DNA of 28,170 nt from an uncultured Lachnospiraceae bacterium (GTDB taxonomy: Bacteria; Bacillota; Clostridia; Lachnospirales; Lachnospiraceae). The notes under the pieces are model-generated. The model searched no databases. It had not been told where the DNA came from and was given only the letters and a program-made list of their open reading frames with translations. Both the position numbers and the translations under genes were made by a program. The stretch spans positions 1-28,170 of the forward strand of contig CAJULP010000023.1 in the NCBI GenBank assembly GCA_910587295.1. Reading direction: 5' to 3'. Below, piece by piece: positions 7,049 through 15,717 of the stretch. The first letter of the stretch is position 1, and each line of letters opens with the position of its first letter.

Positions 7049-7855
7049 TTGAAAACAAGATTGACCAGCTTTGCCCTTGTACTCATATGCACGCTTGGCA
7101 TATCCGCATACGCCAAATCACTCCCCCGGCAAGAACCCGGTTTGTTGTCTGCCCCAATATCATCCGGCCCTTCCGTGCCCAGCAGCTTTACCCCCGTCGT
7201 AAGCCACAATCTTTGGCATTCTTACGAAAGCAACGATGATTTTGTTTATCATCATGATTTTATTTCCTCCCGGGACGGACAGGGGTTTCACTGGTGGATC
7301 TATCTGGAAACCACGTATATTTTACATGAATACGGGCAGGAGGCCGGATATGATTTTACTTTGGACAACTGGGTGGCAGAACGCATTTTCCCTCTGGATG
7401 GCGGATATTACAATGCCATGATCTCTCAAAAGGAACATGACGTGTCCATGGATCTGCTATTTAACCCCGATCTGAAAAAGTATGTCGTCTTGTATGCACG
7501 GCATGAAGGCGGGCACCGCCGCGCCGGTGTCAACGAAATCCCTTACACCTCGCAGCTGATCTGGGAAGATTTTGATTTCCACGAAAATTATGGCAGGGTC
7601 TATTTGGATAACCCTTTTGGCGACTTGTGCGAGACTTCCATTTCCCAGGCACTTTCCATCTTCCTGTCCGGCTATCAGGAAGCCTGCGGATATAGCGGGA
7701 AATGGCGGGTTCGGGAATTGTTTGGCCGAAGCCCGTTTTTTGATTATCTTGTGGAATATGAAGAAGGTTTCCTTTGGGTCTGTGTGGATATGGGCCAGCA
7801 CGCCTACGCTTCTGTTCCTTTTGATCACACGGACCACAATACCGGCGCATCATGA
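7049..7855 (+). CDS. Exported protein of unknown function
   Basis: The start is a TTG, supported by AAAGGAG 8 bases upstream. The 268-residue product has a classical signal peptide (MKTRLTSFALVLICTLGISAYA) and a Pro/Ser-rich linker (about residues 24-50). The mature domain is acidic and rich in aromatic residues, His and Gly (HWWIYLETTYILHEYG, DGGYYNAMISQKEHD, YARHEGGHRRAG, FDFHENYGRVYLDNPFGD). Two cysteines in the mature domain could form a disulfide (GDLCETS and QEACGYS). HEGGH is reminiscent of a metal ligand cluster but is not a HEXXH zincin motif. I do not recognise the family. It is the only plus-strand gene before 26 kb, has its own promoter, and stands alone between the SPFH operon and the converging ABC exporter. 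Confidence 0.75.
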   Translation: MKTRLTSFALVLICTLGISAYAKSLPRQEPGLLSAPISSGPSVPSSFTPVVSHNLWHSYESNDDFVYHHDFISSRDGQGFHWWIYLETTYILHEYGQEAGYDFTLDNWVAERIFPLDGGYYNAMISQKEHDVSMDLLFNPDLKKYVVLYARHEGGHRRAGVNEIPYTSQLIWEDFDFHENYGRVYLDNPFGDLCETSISQALSIFLSGYQEACGYSGKWRVRELFGRSPFFDYLVEYEEGFLWVCVDMGQHAYASVPFDHTDHNTGAS

Positions 7856-7860
7856 AACAA

Positions 7861-7880
7861 CGCAGGGGAAATCCCCTGCG
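7861..7880. terminator. Bidirectional hairpin between convergent genes
   Basis: CGCAGGGGAAATCCCCTGCG forms an 8-9 bp GC-rich stem. It starts 6 bases after the plus-strand gene's stop and lies 22 bases after the stop of the minus-strand permease. The minus side is followed by TTGTTTC; the plus side is poor in T. Confidence 0.65.
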
Positions 7881-7901
7881 CCATTTGATATCCTGCATCA
7901 T

Positions 7902-10511
7902 TTATTCTGTCTCCCGGAGCCGTTCCACCACGCTCTGTCTGGTCACGCTGCCAAGCACTCCTGCCGGGAGAATGATCCCCAGTGCCAAAAGAACCGGCAC
8001 GGTAGCAAGAAGAGGCATTAACGTAAACCGATGGGTGAAAAACCATAACCCACCTGTCATCCCAGGCATAACAAATCCGGAAAAAGCCGCCGACAGAACA
8101 AGGGAAAGAACCCCTGCCCCTGCGGTATAATACAATCCTTCCACCATCAGCATCTTTCTAAGCTGGGATGTGGTCATGCCCACCGACTGCAGCATGGCAA
8201 ATTCCCTTCTCCGGGTCAAAATGCTGGTGAGCATGGAGTTTACAAAATTCAGCACCCCAATAAGCCCGATCACGAGACTTAACACACCGCCTACGAAAAG
8301 CACCATGTTCCGCGTACTTTCAAATTCTCCTTTCCGGCCGGCCTTTGAGCTATATCCCATAACCGGCTCCACCTCTTCCGTGTATTTTCCCAAGAAAGCT
8401 TCCACATTAGCCTCTTCGTCGTCACTGACATTAAAGGAATAGCTCATGATCCCAGGCACTTCCACCATCTCCCGGTACACATCCGCAGGAAGATAAAAAT
8501 TGAAGTCATGCCCTATCCCGCAGGTATTGGTATAATATTTCATGGCAACCTTGGCCATCACCGTAAATTCCCTGGCTGTATACTCCCGGCTCTGATACTC
8601 CTTGTCATTATTCTCCTCTCCCTCCGTAAGCCGTCCTTTATAATTGTGCAGCGTCACGGTATCCCCAATCCGGTAATGGGAGGACTCCCACTCAGGATTT
8701 TCATAATCATCCAGATCAATGCCCTCCAGAATATAATTTCCGGACTTTAATTTTTCCAGATCGATTTCCCCTTCCAAAACCCAAAGCCTCTGCAAAGGCA
8801 AATCTTCCATCCCGTAGACAGCACAGAAATAATTTCCATGATCATCCGCCATTTCCCAGGTCTCTCCGTCATATTCTATCTTAAAGCATTCTTCATCCAT
8901 GATATTTCCAAGAATCCTTCCCCCTTCCGTAAAGCCAGGCAGTCCTTCCACCGCCTCGATAAGGCTCTCCGATGTTCCGTTTTCCGGCCCCCGGAACCGA
9001 TACCGGAAATAATCCGCATGGGCAGCCAAAAAGTCCGTATCCACAAATTTGCTTAAATACTTATCCATATCAAAGCCAAGGCTAACCGTGTAAATAGTGT
9101 TGAACAATACCAGGCTTAAAGACATGGACAGCACCACCAACACCGTCCGCTTCCGGTTTCGGCCCAGGTTTGCGGCCGCCATACCTGCTATGCGTGCGCC
9201 GTATCCGGATTTTTTCACCTTTTTAGCATTCTTATTCCCTGCCCGTCCTTTTCTGCGTGTCTTGCGGCTGTCCATTTCAGCGCCGCTATCCGTATACCGC
9301 AGCGCCTCCACCGGAGACACCCGCCCGGCAACCCTTCCCGGCTTTGCCGTGCTTAAAAGCACCGTGGCAAAGGCAAATAACGCACTGCCTAAAAAGATCA
9401 GAGGATTGAGAGATACCTGATAGTCAATTGCCGCAAAATAACTCTGGCTCATAATCACAGGAACAAGCGCACATCCCGTCAAATACCCGGCCACAAGACC
9501 GATGGGGATGCCCACGCAGGACAGCACAAAGGCCTGATACCGGATAATGCTCCTTAACTGCTTCCCGGTGGTGCCAATGGTCTTTAACAGCCCGTAAAAA
9601 CGGATATCCCTGATCACGGATATCTGGAAAATATTATAGATGATCAGATAGCCCGCAAATATGATCAGCAAAAGAAACAGGCCAATTGCCGCTACGGTAG
9701 GCGCATCCATCCCGATATTGGTGGAAAGATAAGCCCAGTTCACATTATTATCAATATAGTCCGGCGAATCCTGATCCGTGGAAAAACCGCTTTCCATGAC
9801 CACTCGCTCCATCTTGCCCTCAAGATCCATGGAATTTTTAAACATGATGTAACAGTTGATCACACCGGTCAGCTGCAAGCTCTCCTTATAATCATTGTAA
9901 AGTTCATCCAAATGGGCATCCACGTACGCCCTTGATCCTACCAAAATGGATACGTTGAACGCCGGGTCCGCCTCCCACCAGCCGGAAAGCACAAAATCCC
10001 GCTCCACTTCCTTTCCATGCACCAGAAGCTTTAAGGTTACCGGCTCCCCTTCCTTCGGCTCAATCCCCAAAAGCTTGATGGTCCTGGTATCCATCATAAC
10101 CTCATTGGCAGCCACAGGCTTATGCCCTCCTACAGGCTCGCAAAATCCCAGCTTGATCCCCACGTCGTCCATATAATAAAACTCCGCATGACGCTTTAAA
10201 AACTCTTCATTTAACACATCGTCACACAAAATACGGTTATAGGAGATCTCGTCGATCAGCTCATGCCCCTTGACCCTGTCATATTGCTCATCGGTGACAT
10301 ATTTGAGCACTCCCATGCCGTCTCCTCCCGCCTGGCGCATGGTCTGGCGCTGGAAGTTTTCTATCATACCGCTGCCTACCGTAAAAAGCGCCGTAAACAA
10401 AAGCGCCGTTAAGGCAATGGCAAGCACGGCGATCAGATTTCTTGATTTCGCTGCCGCAAAGCTTTTCCGGGAAAGCTTCCTTACCGCAGCTTTACTGTTC
10501 ACGTTAAACAT
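7902..10511 (-). CDS. FtsX/MacB-type ABC transporter permease
   Basis: The 869-residue product has the eight-helix plan of large FtsX-family permeases. It comprises one helix at about 28-48, an extracellular domain of about 220 residues, and three helices at about 275-400 including a typical FtsX block (YLIIYNIFQISVIRDIRFYG, LLKTIGTTGKQLR). A basic cytoplasmic link (RKTRRKGRAGNKNAKK) follows, and the pattern then repeats, ending with the second FtsX block (LTSILTRRREFAMLQSVGMT) and final helices. Such exporters work as mechanotransmission machines for peptides or lipoproteins, often giving resistance to cell-wall antibiotics. Two bases separate it from its ATPase gene. With the neighbouring two-component genes it resembles Bce/Vex-type antimicrobial peptide modules; the substrate is unknown. 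Confidence 0.92.
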   Translation of the reverse strand: MFNVNSKAAVRKLSRKSFAAAKSRNLIAVLAIALTALLFTALFTVGSGMIENFQRQTMRQAGGDGMGVLKYVTDEQYDRVKGHELIDEISYNRILCDDVLNEEFLKRHAEFYYMDDVGIKLGFCEPVGGHKPVAANEVMMDTRTIKLLGIEPKEGEPVTLKLLVHGKEVERDFVLSGWWEADPAFNVSILVGSRAYVDAHLDELYNDYKESLQLTGVINCYIMFKNSMDLEGKMERVVMESGFSTDQDSPDYIDNNVNWAYLSTNIGMDAPTVAAIGLFLLLIIFAGYLIIYNIFQISVIRDIRFYGLLKTIGTTGKQLRSIIRYQAFVLSCVGIPIGLVAGYLTGCALVPVIMSQSYFAAIDYQVSLNPLIFLGSALFAFATVLLSTAKPGRVAGRVSPVEALRYTDSGAEMDSRKTRRKGRAGNKNAKKVKKSGYGARIAGMAAANLGRNRKRTVLVVLSMSLSLVLFNTIYTVSLGFDMDKYLSKFVDTDFLAAHADYFRYRFRGPENGTSESLIEAVEGLPGFTEGGRILGNIMDEECFKIEYDGETWEMADDHGNYFCAVYGMEDLPLQRLWVLEGEIDLEKLKSGNYILEGIDLDDYENPEWESSHYRIGDTVTLHNYKGRLTEGEENNDKEYQSREYTAREFTVMAKVAMKYYTNTCGIGHDFNFYLPADVYREMVEVPGIMSYSFNVSDDEEANVEAFLGKYTEEVEPVMGYSSKAGRKGEFESTRNMVLFVGGVLSLVIGLIGVLNFVNSMLTSILTRRREFAMLQSVGMTTSQLRKMLMVEGLYYTAGAGVLSLVLSAAFSGFVMPGMTGGLWFFTHRFTLMPLLATVPVLLALGIILPAGVLGSVTRQSVVERLRETE

Positions 10512-10513
10512 CT

Positions 10514-11197
10514 CTACACCCCCACAGCCTTTCTATTTACGATTTTTCCATCTTCTATCCGGATGATCCGGTCCGCCATCTGGGCGATTTCCTCATTGTG
10601 GGTGATCATCACCATGGTCTGTTTAAACTTGTCGCTGGTCACCTTCAAAAGCCCCATCACGTCTAAACTTGTGCTGCTGTCCAGATTCCCGGTAGGCTCA
10701 TCCGCAAGGATGATGGCAGGCTTTGACGCCAGCGCCCTTGCAATGGCAACTCTTTGCTGCTGGCCGCCGGATAGCTGCCCCGGCAGGCTGCCTGCCTTGG
10801 AAGGAAGCCCTAAGGTTTCAATGATATTGTCAATATGCCCTCGATCAATCTTGTTCCCATCAAGGGTGATGGGCAGGACAATGTTTTCATAAACATTCAG
10901 CACCGGCACCAGATTATAACTCTGGAAAATAAACCCGATCTTCCGTCTCCTGAAAATCGTCAGCTCATCATCCTTTAAAGTAAAGATATCCTTCCCCGCC
11001 ACTTCTACCTTTCCGCTTGTAGGACGGTCCAGCCCGCCGATCATATGAAGGAGCGTTGACTTGCCGCTTCCCGACGTGCCTACGATGGCCACAAACTCCC
11101 CTTCCCCCACAACAAAATCTACCCCGTCAAGGGCCTTCACCTGGGTATCGCCCTGTCCATAATATTTCTTTAAGTTCGTTGTTTTTAAAATATCCAT
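10514..11197 (-). CDS. ABC transporter ATP-binding protein (LolD/MacB type)
   Basis: Walker A GTSGSGKST lies near residue 40, the signature LSGGQQQR near 141 and Walker B IILADEPTGNLD near 165, with a final switch histidine in MITHNEEIA. FIFQSYNLVPVLNVYENI is characteristic of the MacB/LolD/BceA group. The frame opens at 11221, but AGGAGG (11213-11208) ten bases before the ATG at 11197 selects a 227-residue protein. It energises the FtsX permease encoded two bases downstream. It appears to be transcribed from the phased-repeat promoter just upstream. Confidence 0.95.
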   Translation of the reverse strand: MDILKTTNLKKYYGQGDTQVKALDGVDFVVGEGEFVAIVGTSGSGKSTLLHMIGGLDRPTSGKVEVAGKDIFTLKDDELTIFRRRKIGFIFQSYNLVPVLNVYENIVLPITLDGNKIDRGHIDNIIETLGLPSKAGSLPGQLSGGQQQRVAIARALASKPAIILADEPTGNLDSSTSLDVMGLLKVTSDKFKQTMVMITHNEEIAQMADRIIRIEDGKIVNRKAVGV

Positions 11198-11222
11198 ATG
11201 ACTTATGCCTCCTTTTAACAAT

Positions 11223-11264
11223 ACTATAGGCTAAGATTCTAACTCAATTCTTTCCGGATTCTAA
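11223..11264 (-). promoter_or_regulatory. ABC exporter promoter with three 11-bp-phased repeats
   Basis: On the minus strand TTAGAATC (11264-11257), AAAGAATT (11253-11246) and TTAGAATC (11242-11235) stand at an exact 11-bp period, followed six bases later by TATAGT (11228-11223) as the -10. No good -35 is present. This is the form expected for an OmpR-type regulator that activates the exporter operon; the nearby response regulator is the obvious candidate. The predicted leader is very short, about 20 bases. Confidence 0.6.
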
Positions 11265-11286
11265 CAGTTTTGACAGATTTGCAGAC

Positions 11287-11310
11287 AAAAATAGCGGCCA
11301 GGGCAGCCGC
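11287..11310 (-). terminator. Intrinsic terminator after the AAA-like ATPase gene
   Basis: On the minus strand GCGGC, a seven-base loop and GCCGC (11310-11294) are followed by TA and five Ts (11291-11287). It lies about 34 bases after the stop at 11344 and separates that gene from the ABC exporter. Confidence 0.65.
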
Positions 11311-11343
11311 ATATTTTCTTTATACTATTTAAAACATATGACA

Positions 11344-13041
11344 TTAACCCGAAATTACCCTGCAGCGTTTTTTGTAACATGCAATCCCGTATTTTCGGAT
11401 CATGGTCATACCATCATCAAGCAATAACTCCTCGTAATTCCTGTTGTTGATCTGCCATAGCGCTTCCCTGCACCCCTCATCAAAGGCTGCCTTCTCCGCA
11501 TATTTCAGCTCAATAACGATACCGATCTCCTTATCCTCAACCTCCACGCTGATGTCGCTGTATCCATCACCCGCTTCCGCATTGGACATGACCTTCCACC
11601 CTTCCATTCCCGCAAACAGCCCCAGCAAAACCCCGTGGTAAAAATTTTCCTTCATTTCCTTTTTAACGTTTGTATCACGAATACTGATCATTTTCCGAAG
11701 GTAAAAGGTAAAGCCTTTCTCAATGGCTTCCGTATCATTTTCTTCAAATGCCCGGCAGAAATCTTCCAGTTTTTGTTTATCTTTCCTTATTTCCGTCTCA
11801 AACCATTCCTGGATCTGCTCCCTGAATATCCACCGGATTTCTTTATTAGGAATGATCAACTCCGCCATGCCATCCCTATCCTGCTCCAACTGGGTCAGAT
11901 ATCCTGTCGTAAAAAGGATGCTCCATAAGTTATCAATCTTGGAATCCAAATCCCTGTATGTTAATTCCTGCCGTACTTTCTTCCTGATACTTTCACCATT
12001 GACCAAGCGCTCAATTTCATTTCTGGTTATCCCATCTGCCTTATCTATAAACTTCCTGATGATGCTGTTACTGCTGGTATTTACCCAGTAATTCTGCGGT
12101 TTCGTTACGCTCTCATCCCGCAGATCGCCGCAATAATTAATTACATCCCACGGACAATATATACTCAAGTCGCCAAACAGGTAGCCGTCATACCATTCTT
12201 TTATAGCTTTATATTGGCTGGCAAACCCATAATACTCGATCATCTGCCTGACTTCCGCATCCGTAAAACCAAAGTATTCCTTATAGCGCACATCTTTCAC
12301 CGTATATACTTTAAAATTATTAAACCCTGAAAAGATGCTCTCCTTCGATATCCTAAGGCACCCGGTAAGAACCGCAAAAAACAGACTGTTATTTGTTTTT
12401 AGCGCCTGGCCAAACAAGGTCCTGATGAGCTCGACCATAGCGTCATAATAGCCTGCCTGATAAGCCTTATCAAGGGGAACGTCATACTCATCTATCAGGA
12501 TAACCGTATTTTGGCCATAGTGTTTCTGTAGAAAACGTGATAACAAAAGCAGGCTGTTTTCCAAAAGCCCCTCTGACATCGCAAAATCCCCTTCTTCATT
12601 CAGTTCTATCAGCTTCGCAAATTGCCGGCGCTCAGTTTCGCTCAGTCTGTCACTGTCTGAAAGAAACGAAAACCTGATCGCCTCATTTCCTATCGTTGAC
12701 TGAAGCTTATTTTTTGCCTTGTCAAACGTACTTCCACCTACATTTTTCAAACTGATGGAGATTACCGGGAACTTCCCCTGATACCTGTCACAGATCTCCG
12801 CCTCCTTTGAAATCTCCAAACCATCAAAAAGCGCCGGGGTACTGCCAATGTCAAAAAAATATTTTAACATGCTCATGTTCAGGGTTTTCCCAAAACGCCT
12901 GGGACGTGTAAACAGGTTTACATATGCCATATTATCCAAAAGATCCCTTATCATTCTGGTCTTATCAATATAATAAAATCCATCCGTCCGAATCCGCTTA
13001 AAATCTTCAATGCCCATAGGCAGCCTTGCTTTTCCCAACAT
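11344..13041 (-). CDS. AAA-like ATPase with C-terminal PD-(D/E)XK nuclease domain
   Basis: The 565-residue product belongs to the AAA_ATPase_like plus DUF1703 (PDDEXK_9) family. The N-terminus has the family opening LPMGIEDFKRIRTDGFYYID and the Walker A variant RPRRFGKT (residues 46-53). Walker B TVILIDEYDVPLDKAY is near residue 180. The C-terminal domain shows the nuclease core: Asp in GYSDISVEV (about 494) and ELK in GIVIELKYA (about 510). The family is widespread, multicopy and often found at variable sites; its function is not settled, with nuclease or mobile-element roles suggested. GAGG six bases before the ATG supports the start. It has its own likely promoter and terminator and separates a two-component system from its likely ABC target. 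Confidence 0.9.
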   Translation of the reverse strand: MLGKARLPMGIEDFKRIRTDGFYYIDKTRMIRDLLDNMAYVNLFTRPRRFGKTLNMSMLKYFFDIGSTPALFDGLEISKEAEICDRYQGKFPVISISLKNVGGSTFDKAKNKLQSTIGNEAIRFSFLSDSDRLSETERRQFAKLIELNEEGDFAMSEGLLENSLLLLSRFLQKHYGQNTVILIDEYDVPLDKAYQAGYYDAMVELIRTLFGQALKTNNSLFFAVLTGCLRISKESIFSGFNNFKVYTVKDVRYKEYFGFTDAEVRQMIEYYGFASQYKAIKEWYDGYLFGDLSIYCPWDVINYCGDLRDESVTKPQNYWVNTSSNSIIRKFIDKADGITRNEIERLVNGESIRKKVRQELTYRDLDSKIDNLWSILFTTGYLTQLEQDRDGMAELIIPNKEIRWIFREQIQEWFETEIRKDKQKLEDFCRAFEENDTEAIEKGFTFYLRKMISIRDTNVKKEMKENFYHGVLLGLFAGMEGWKVMSNAEAGDGYSDISVEVEDKEIGIVIELKYAEKAAFDEGCREALWQINNRNYEELLLDDGMTMIRKYGIACYKKRCRVISG

Positions 13042-13108
13042 GCCTTACCTCTTTCATGTGACTGCTATACAAAGTTATCATATTTTTCTATCTATTTCAT
13101 CTAATAAC

Positions 13109-13117
13109 AGTATAACA
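13109..13117 (-). promoter_or_regulatory. Likely extended -10 promoter for the AAA-like gene
   Basis: TGTTATACT on the minus strand is an extended -10 element (TG-N-TATACT) about 70 bases upstream of the start at 13041. The -35 region at 17-base spacing (GTGATT) is poor, so the element is only a candidate. Confidence 0.4.
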
Positions 13118-13147
13118 CACCCCTTACCACAAATCACTCAAAAACTG

Positions 13148-14035
13148 CTATCTGGGCAGAAAAACCGAAAACACCGATCCCACCCCGGGCCTGGATGCCA
13201 CTTTCACATATCCGCCCTGCTCCCTGATGATCTCCCGTGTAAGATAAAGGCCTATCCCCACGCCCTTTTCATCCGCTGCCTGCTGGGAACGGTAAAAACG
13301 CTGGAAGATTTTTGCCGTTTCTTCTTCCTTGATCCCCATGCCGTCATCGGCCACCTCAATACAGACAAACATTTCATAGGCTTTAGCGCTTACCCGGATC
13401 CTGCCCCCGGGAGGCGTGTATTTTACCGCATTATCCACCAGGTTCCCCAGTGCCTCTGCCGTCCACTTGCGGTCAAACAATGCGGTAAGCTCCGGCGCAT
13501 GTTCCACGGAAAAGGAAATCCCTTTGGTGATCGCCGCCCCAAAGTCAATCTCCCCGACCAGCTCTTCCACGCTATCCCGCTTAGGCATCACTGCAATAAT
13601 CCCGTTTTCCAGCCGGGAAAGCTTGACCAACGCCTGGATCAGGAAATCCAGCTTTTCTGTCTGGGAAGAGATACTGGAAAGAAGCTTTTTTTCCTCTTCC
13701 CCCAAAACCCCCCTTTCATCCAATAACTGGGTATAAAGCAGGATGTTTGCCACCGGTGTCTTTGTCTGGTGGGAAATATCACTGATCAGGCTCTTGATAG
13801 AATCCCTTTCCTTCACTGCCTGCTGTCTGTCTATCTTCCCCGCACGTAAAAACCGATACAGTTTTGCCTCGATCTTGGACGCCTTTTTTTCGGAAAAATC
13901 ATTTTCCGTTAAAGTTCCTTCTATCGCCCGGTCAATCATTTCATCTATATTATCAAGGATCGCCGATATCTTTGCATAGAAAAAGACCACCCCGCAGATA
14001 AGAATGATCACACACGCAACGCATACCCAAAGCAT
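13148..14035 (-). CDS. Sensor histidine kinase with one membrane helix
   Basis: One N-terminal membrane helix (residues 2-20) is followed directly by a cytoplasmic linker, a HisKA domain with phosphorylatable His89 (SDISHQTKTP) and an HATPase domain: N box NLVDNAVKYTPP, G1 DDGMGI, F box IFQRFYRS, G2 GVGIGLYLTRE. At 295 residues with almost no extracellular part it is an intramembrane-type or transporter-dependent sensor; kinases of this sort often sense through a partner ABC permease. Known Bce-type kinases have two helices, so the single helix is a difference. GGGAGG precedes the ATG by six bases. It follows the response regulator gene in the same operon. Confidence 0.92.
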   Translation of the reverse strand: MLWVCVACVIILICGVVFFYAKISAILDNIDEMIDRAIEGTLTENDFSEKKASKIEAKLYRFLRAGKIDRQQAVKERDSIKSLISDISHQTKTPVANILLYTQLLDERGVLGEEEKKLLSSISSQTEKLDFLIQALVKLSRLENGIIAVMPKRDSVEELVGEIDFGAAITKGISFSVEHAPELTALFDRKWTAEALGNLVDNAVKYTPPGGRIRVSAKAYEMFVCIEVADDGMGIKEEETAKIFQRFYRSQQAADEKGVGIGLYLTREIIREQGGYVKVASRPGVGSVFSVFLPR

Positions 14036-14059
14036 AAGAATCCTCCCTATGTGATTACA

Positions 14060-14704
14060 TCACCTTTCCCAAACATAACCAATCCCGTAAACCGTCTTGA
14101 TTGGTGCTCCGCCTAATTTCTGGCGCAGCCGCCCTATGGTCACGGAAAGCGCATTTTCCTCCACGAACTCAGCTCCGTCCGTCCAGATCCGATCCATAAG
14201 CTTATCCCGGGAAAGGGTGATTCCCCGATTTGTTACCAAAAGTTTTAAAAGCTTCTGTTCTGTCTTGCTTAAGTTGACTGGCGTTTCCCCCACTTTAAAG
14301 ATCATATTATCAAAATCAAAGAAAAATCCCTCCTGCTCATACACACAAGCCGCAGGCCCATGCCGCCGCATAACGGCATCGATCCGCGCCCGGAGCACCG
14401 CCAGAGAAAAGGGCTTGGTGATATAATCGTCCGCTCCTTGGGCAAAGCCGGCCACTATATCAAGCTCCAGATCATATGCAGTGAGAAATATCACAGGCAG
14501 AGTGGAAAAAGACCGGATTTCCTTGCAGAAATCAAGTCCGCTTCCGTCCGGAAGGTTCACGTCCAAAATAATAAGGTCTACTGCTTCTTTTAGCAAAACA
14601 CGCGCTTCTTTTAAGTTATATGCCTGCAAAGTCTTCGCCCCGCCCAGCGACAGGGCAATGCCGTCATTTAACGGCCTGTCGTCTTCTACGATCAAAATCG
14701 TCAT
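14060..14704 (-). CDS. OmpR/PhoB-type response regulator
   Basis: The receiver domain has the acidic pair in VEDD, phosphoacceptor Asp48 (LIILDVNLPDGSG), the switch Thr in FLTAYD and the conserved Lys in DYITKPF. The C-terminal winged helix ends SVTIGRLRQKLG, KTVYGIGYVWER, as in the OmpR/PhoB class. These regulators bind tandem direct repeats spaced by 10-11 bp. It lies 11 bases after the DxDxDG-repeat reading frame and 24 bases before the kinase, so the three probably form one operon. Candidate targets in this window are the TGATGCA arrays, one of which would make the operon autoregulated, and the TTAGAATC array before the ABC exporter. Confidence 0.95.
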   Translation of the reverse strand: MTILIVEDDRPLNDGIALSLGGAKTLQAYNLKEARVLLKEAVDLIILDVNLPDGSGLDFCKEIRSFSTLPVIFLTAYDLELDIVAGFAQGADDYITKPFSLAVLRARIDAVMRRHGPAACVYEQEGFFFDFDNMIFKVGETPVNLSKTEQKLLKLLVTNRGITLSRDKLMDRIWTDGAEFVEENALSVTIGRLRQKLGGAPIKTVYGIGYVWER

Positions 14705-14715
14705 AACTTTCTCCC

Positions 14716-15717
14716 TTACCGCCTTACTGCCATCACTTCTTCCGTAACCTCCCTCTGCACCCGGCAGGTTACCTGGATCAGCTTTTCCTTTCCTGTCTCT
14801 GACAAAAGCCAGCCGCAGATATGGAAATCATACAGTCCATCCTCGAATAAAAGATAAATGACATTTCCGTATCTTGATTCATCCACCCAAAGATTTTTCG
14901 GGATCCCGTTGTTTTCTTCTTCATTGATCAACTCCCATACCCGGTCGTTGATCTCTTCCTCCATCGCATGAAAGCTTACATGGTCAACCGTGTAATAATT
15001 GGTGGTCTGCCAAAGACTTACCTGATACCGCTCCTTATTCCCGTCATTATCAATATCACAGCTTCTATCATACTTCTGCCCCTCATCTTCCGATTCCGCC
15101 GTTCCGGGTCCTATCCTGTCCTCTGACTGATACGCATTTGCCAGCTTGATAAGCCCTTTTTCCAGATCCCGGTATTCCTCATCTTTTAGATAAGACGTCT
15201 TGATCTCCCGTCCATCCTTCCCTTCTTTTGGCGTGATGGAAAGCCAGACGCCGCCCTGAAAAACCCCCTCTTCATAGCATCCCAGGGAAACCCCGTTGTA
15301 TACCTTCTTAGTAAAATCCCATGTGGTCCTTGCCAGATAATTCCTGCCTTCCCATTCCAAGAAGGCAAATTCCTCCTTAAGCTCTTCCAGCTTGTCCGTC
15401 AATTCATAGCTTCCATTCCCATATCCCTTAAATAGATGGTAATAAACACTCCCTAACGTGCCGCCTAAAAATTCGCACAGGTAAACGTCTTCTATCCCGT
15501 CGTTATCCGCATCCACCATAAGCCACACCCCGGATCCATCGTAAGTAGCTGCAATTCTTTGCATTTCATTTCTAATGGCAGGGTTATCCTCCGCCAGTTC
15601 CTTCACTTCCGCAAAATCCAGTTCCCGGTCCGAAACAAGGGGAAGCATGGCATCGCGCAGTTTTTCCCTGTCTGACAGCAGGCATCCGGACAGATATTCT
15701 TTCAGGCTCTCCGGGAT
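14716..15717 (-). CDS. 3' part of a frameshifted exported DxDxDG-repeat protein
   Basis: An ATG-initiated frame begins at 15648, but the same frame is open further upstream into the preceding gene with sensible protein (IPESLKEYLSGCLLSDREKL, then RDAMLPLVSDRELDF). It joins the 5' part at the A6 run on the minus strand (15722-15717). It has no signal peptide and no convincing ribosome site at 15648. It carries two Ca-binding-like motifs, DADNDGIED and DIDNDGNKE, of the same sort as one in the 5' part. About 333 residues are read in this frame. The joined product would be about 655 residues. The gene stops 11 bases before the response regulator start. Confidence 0.75.
   Translation of the reverse strand: MPESLKEYLSGCLLSDREKLRDAMLPLVSDRELDFAEVKELAEDNPAIRNEMQRIAATYDGSGVWLMVDADNDGIEDVYLCEFLGGTLGSVYYHLFKGYGNGSYELTDKLEELKEEFAFLEWEGRNYLARTTWDFTKKVYNGVSLGCYEEGVFQGGVWLSITPKEGKDGREIKTSYLKDEEYRDLEKGLIKLANAYQSEDRIGPGTAESEDEGQKYDRSCDIDNDGNKERYQVSLWQTTNYYTVDHVSFHAMEEEINDRVWELINEEENNGIPKNLWVDESRYGNVIYLLFEDGLYDFHICGWLLSETGKEKLIQVTCRVQREVTEEVMAVRR

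Noticed and set aside
7889..7900. Single TGCATCA beside the permease stop
   Set aside because: It is an isolated copy downstream of a gene, with no repeats in phase.
13010..13726. 238-codon plus-strand frame opposite the histidine kinase
   Set aside because: The kinase boxes are intact on the other strand, and the plus-strand translation has no recognisable domain or start site.
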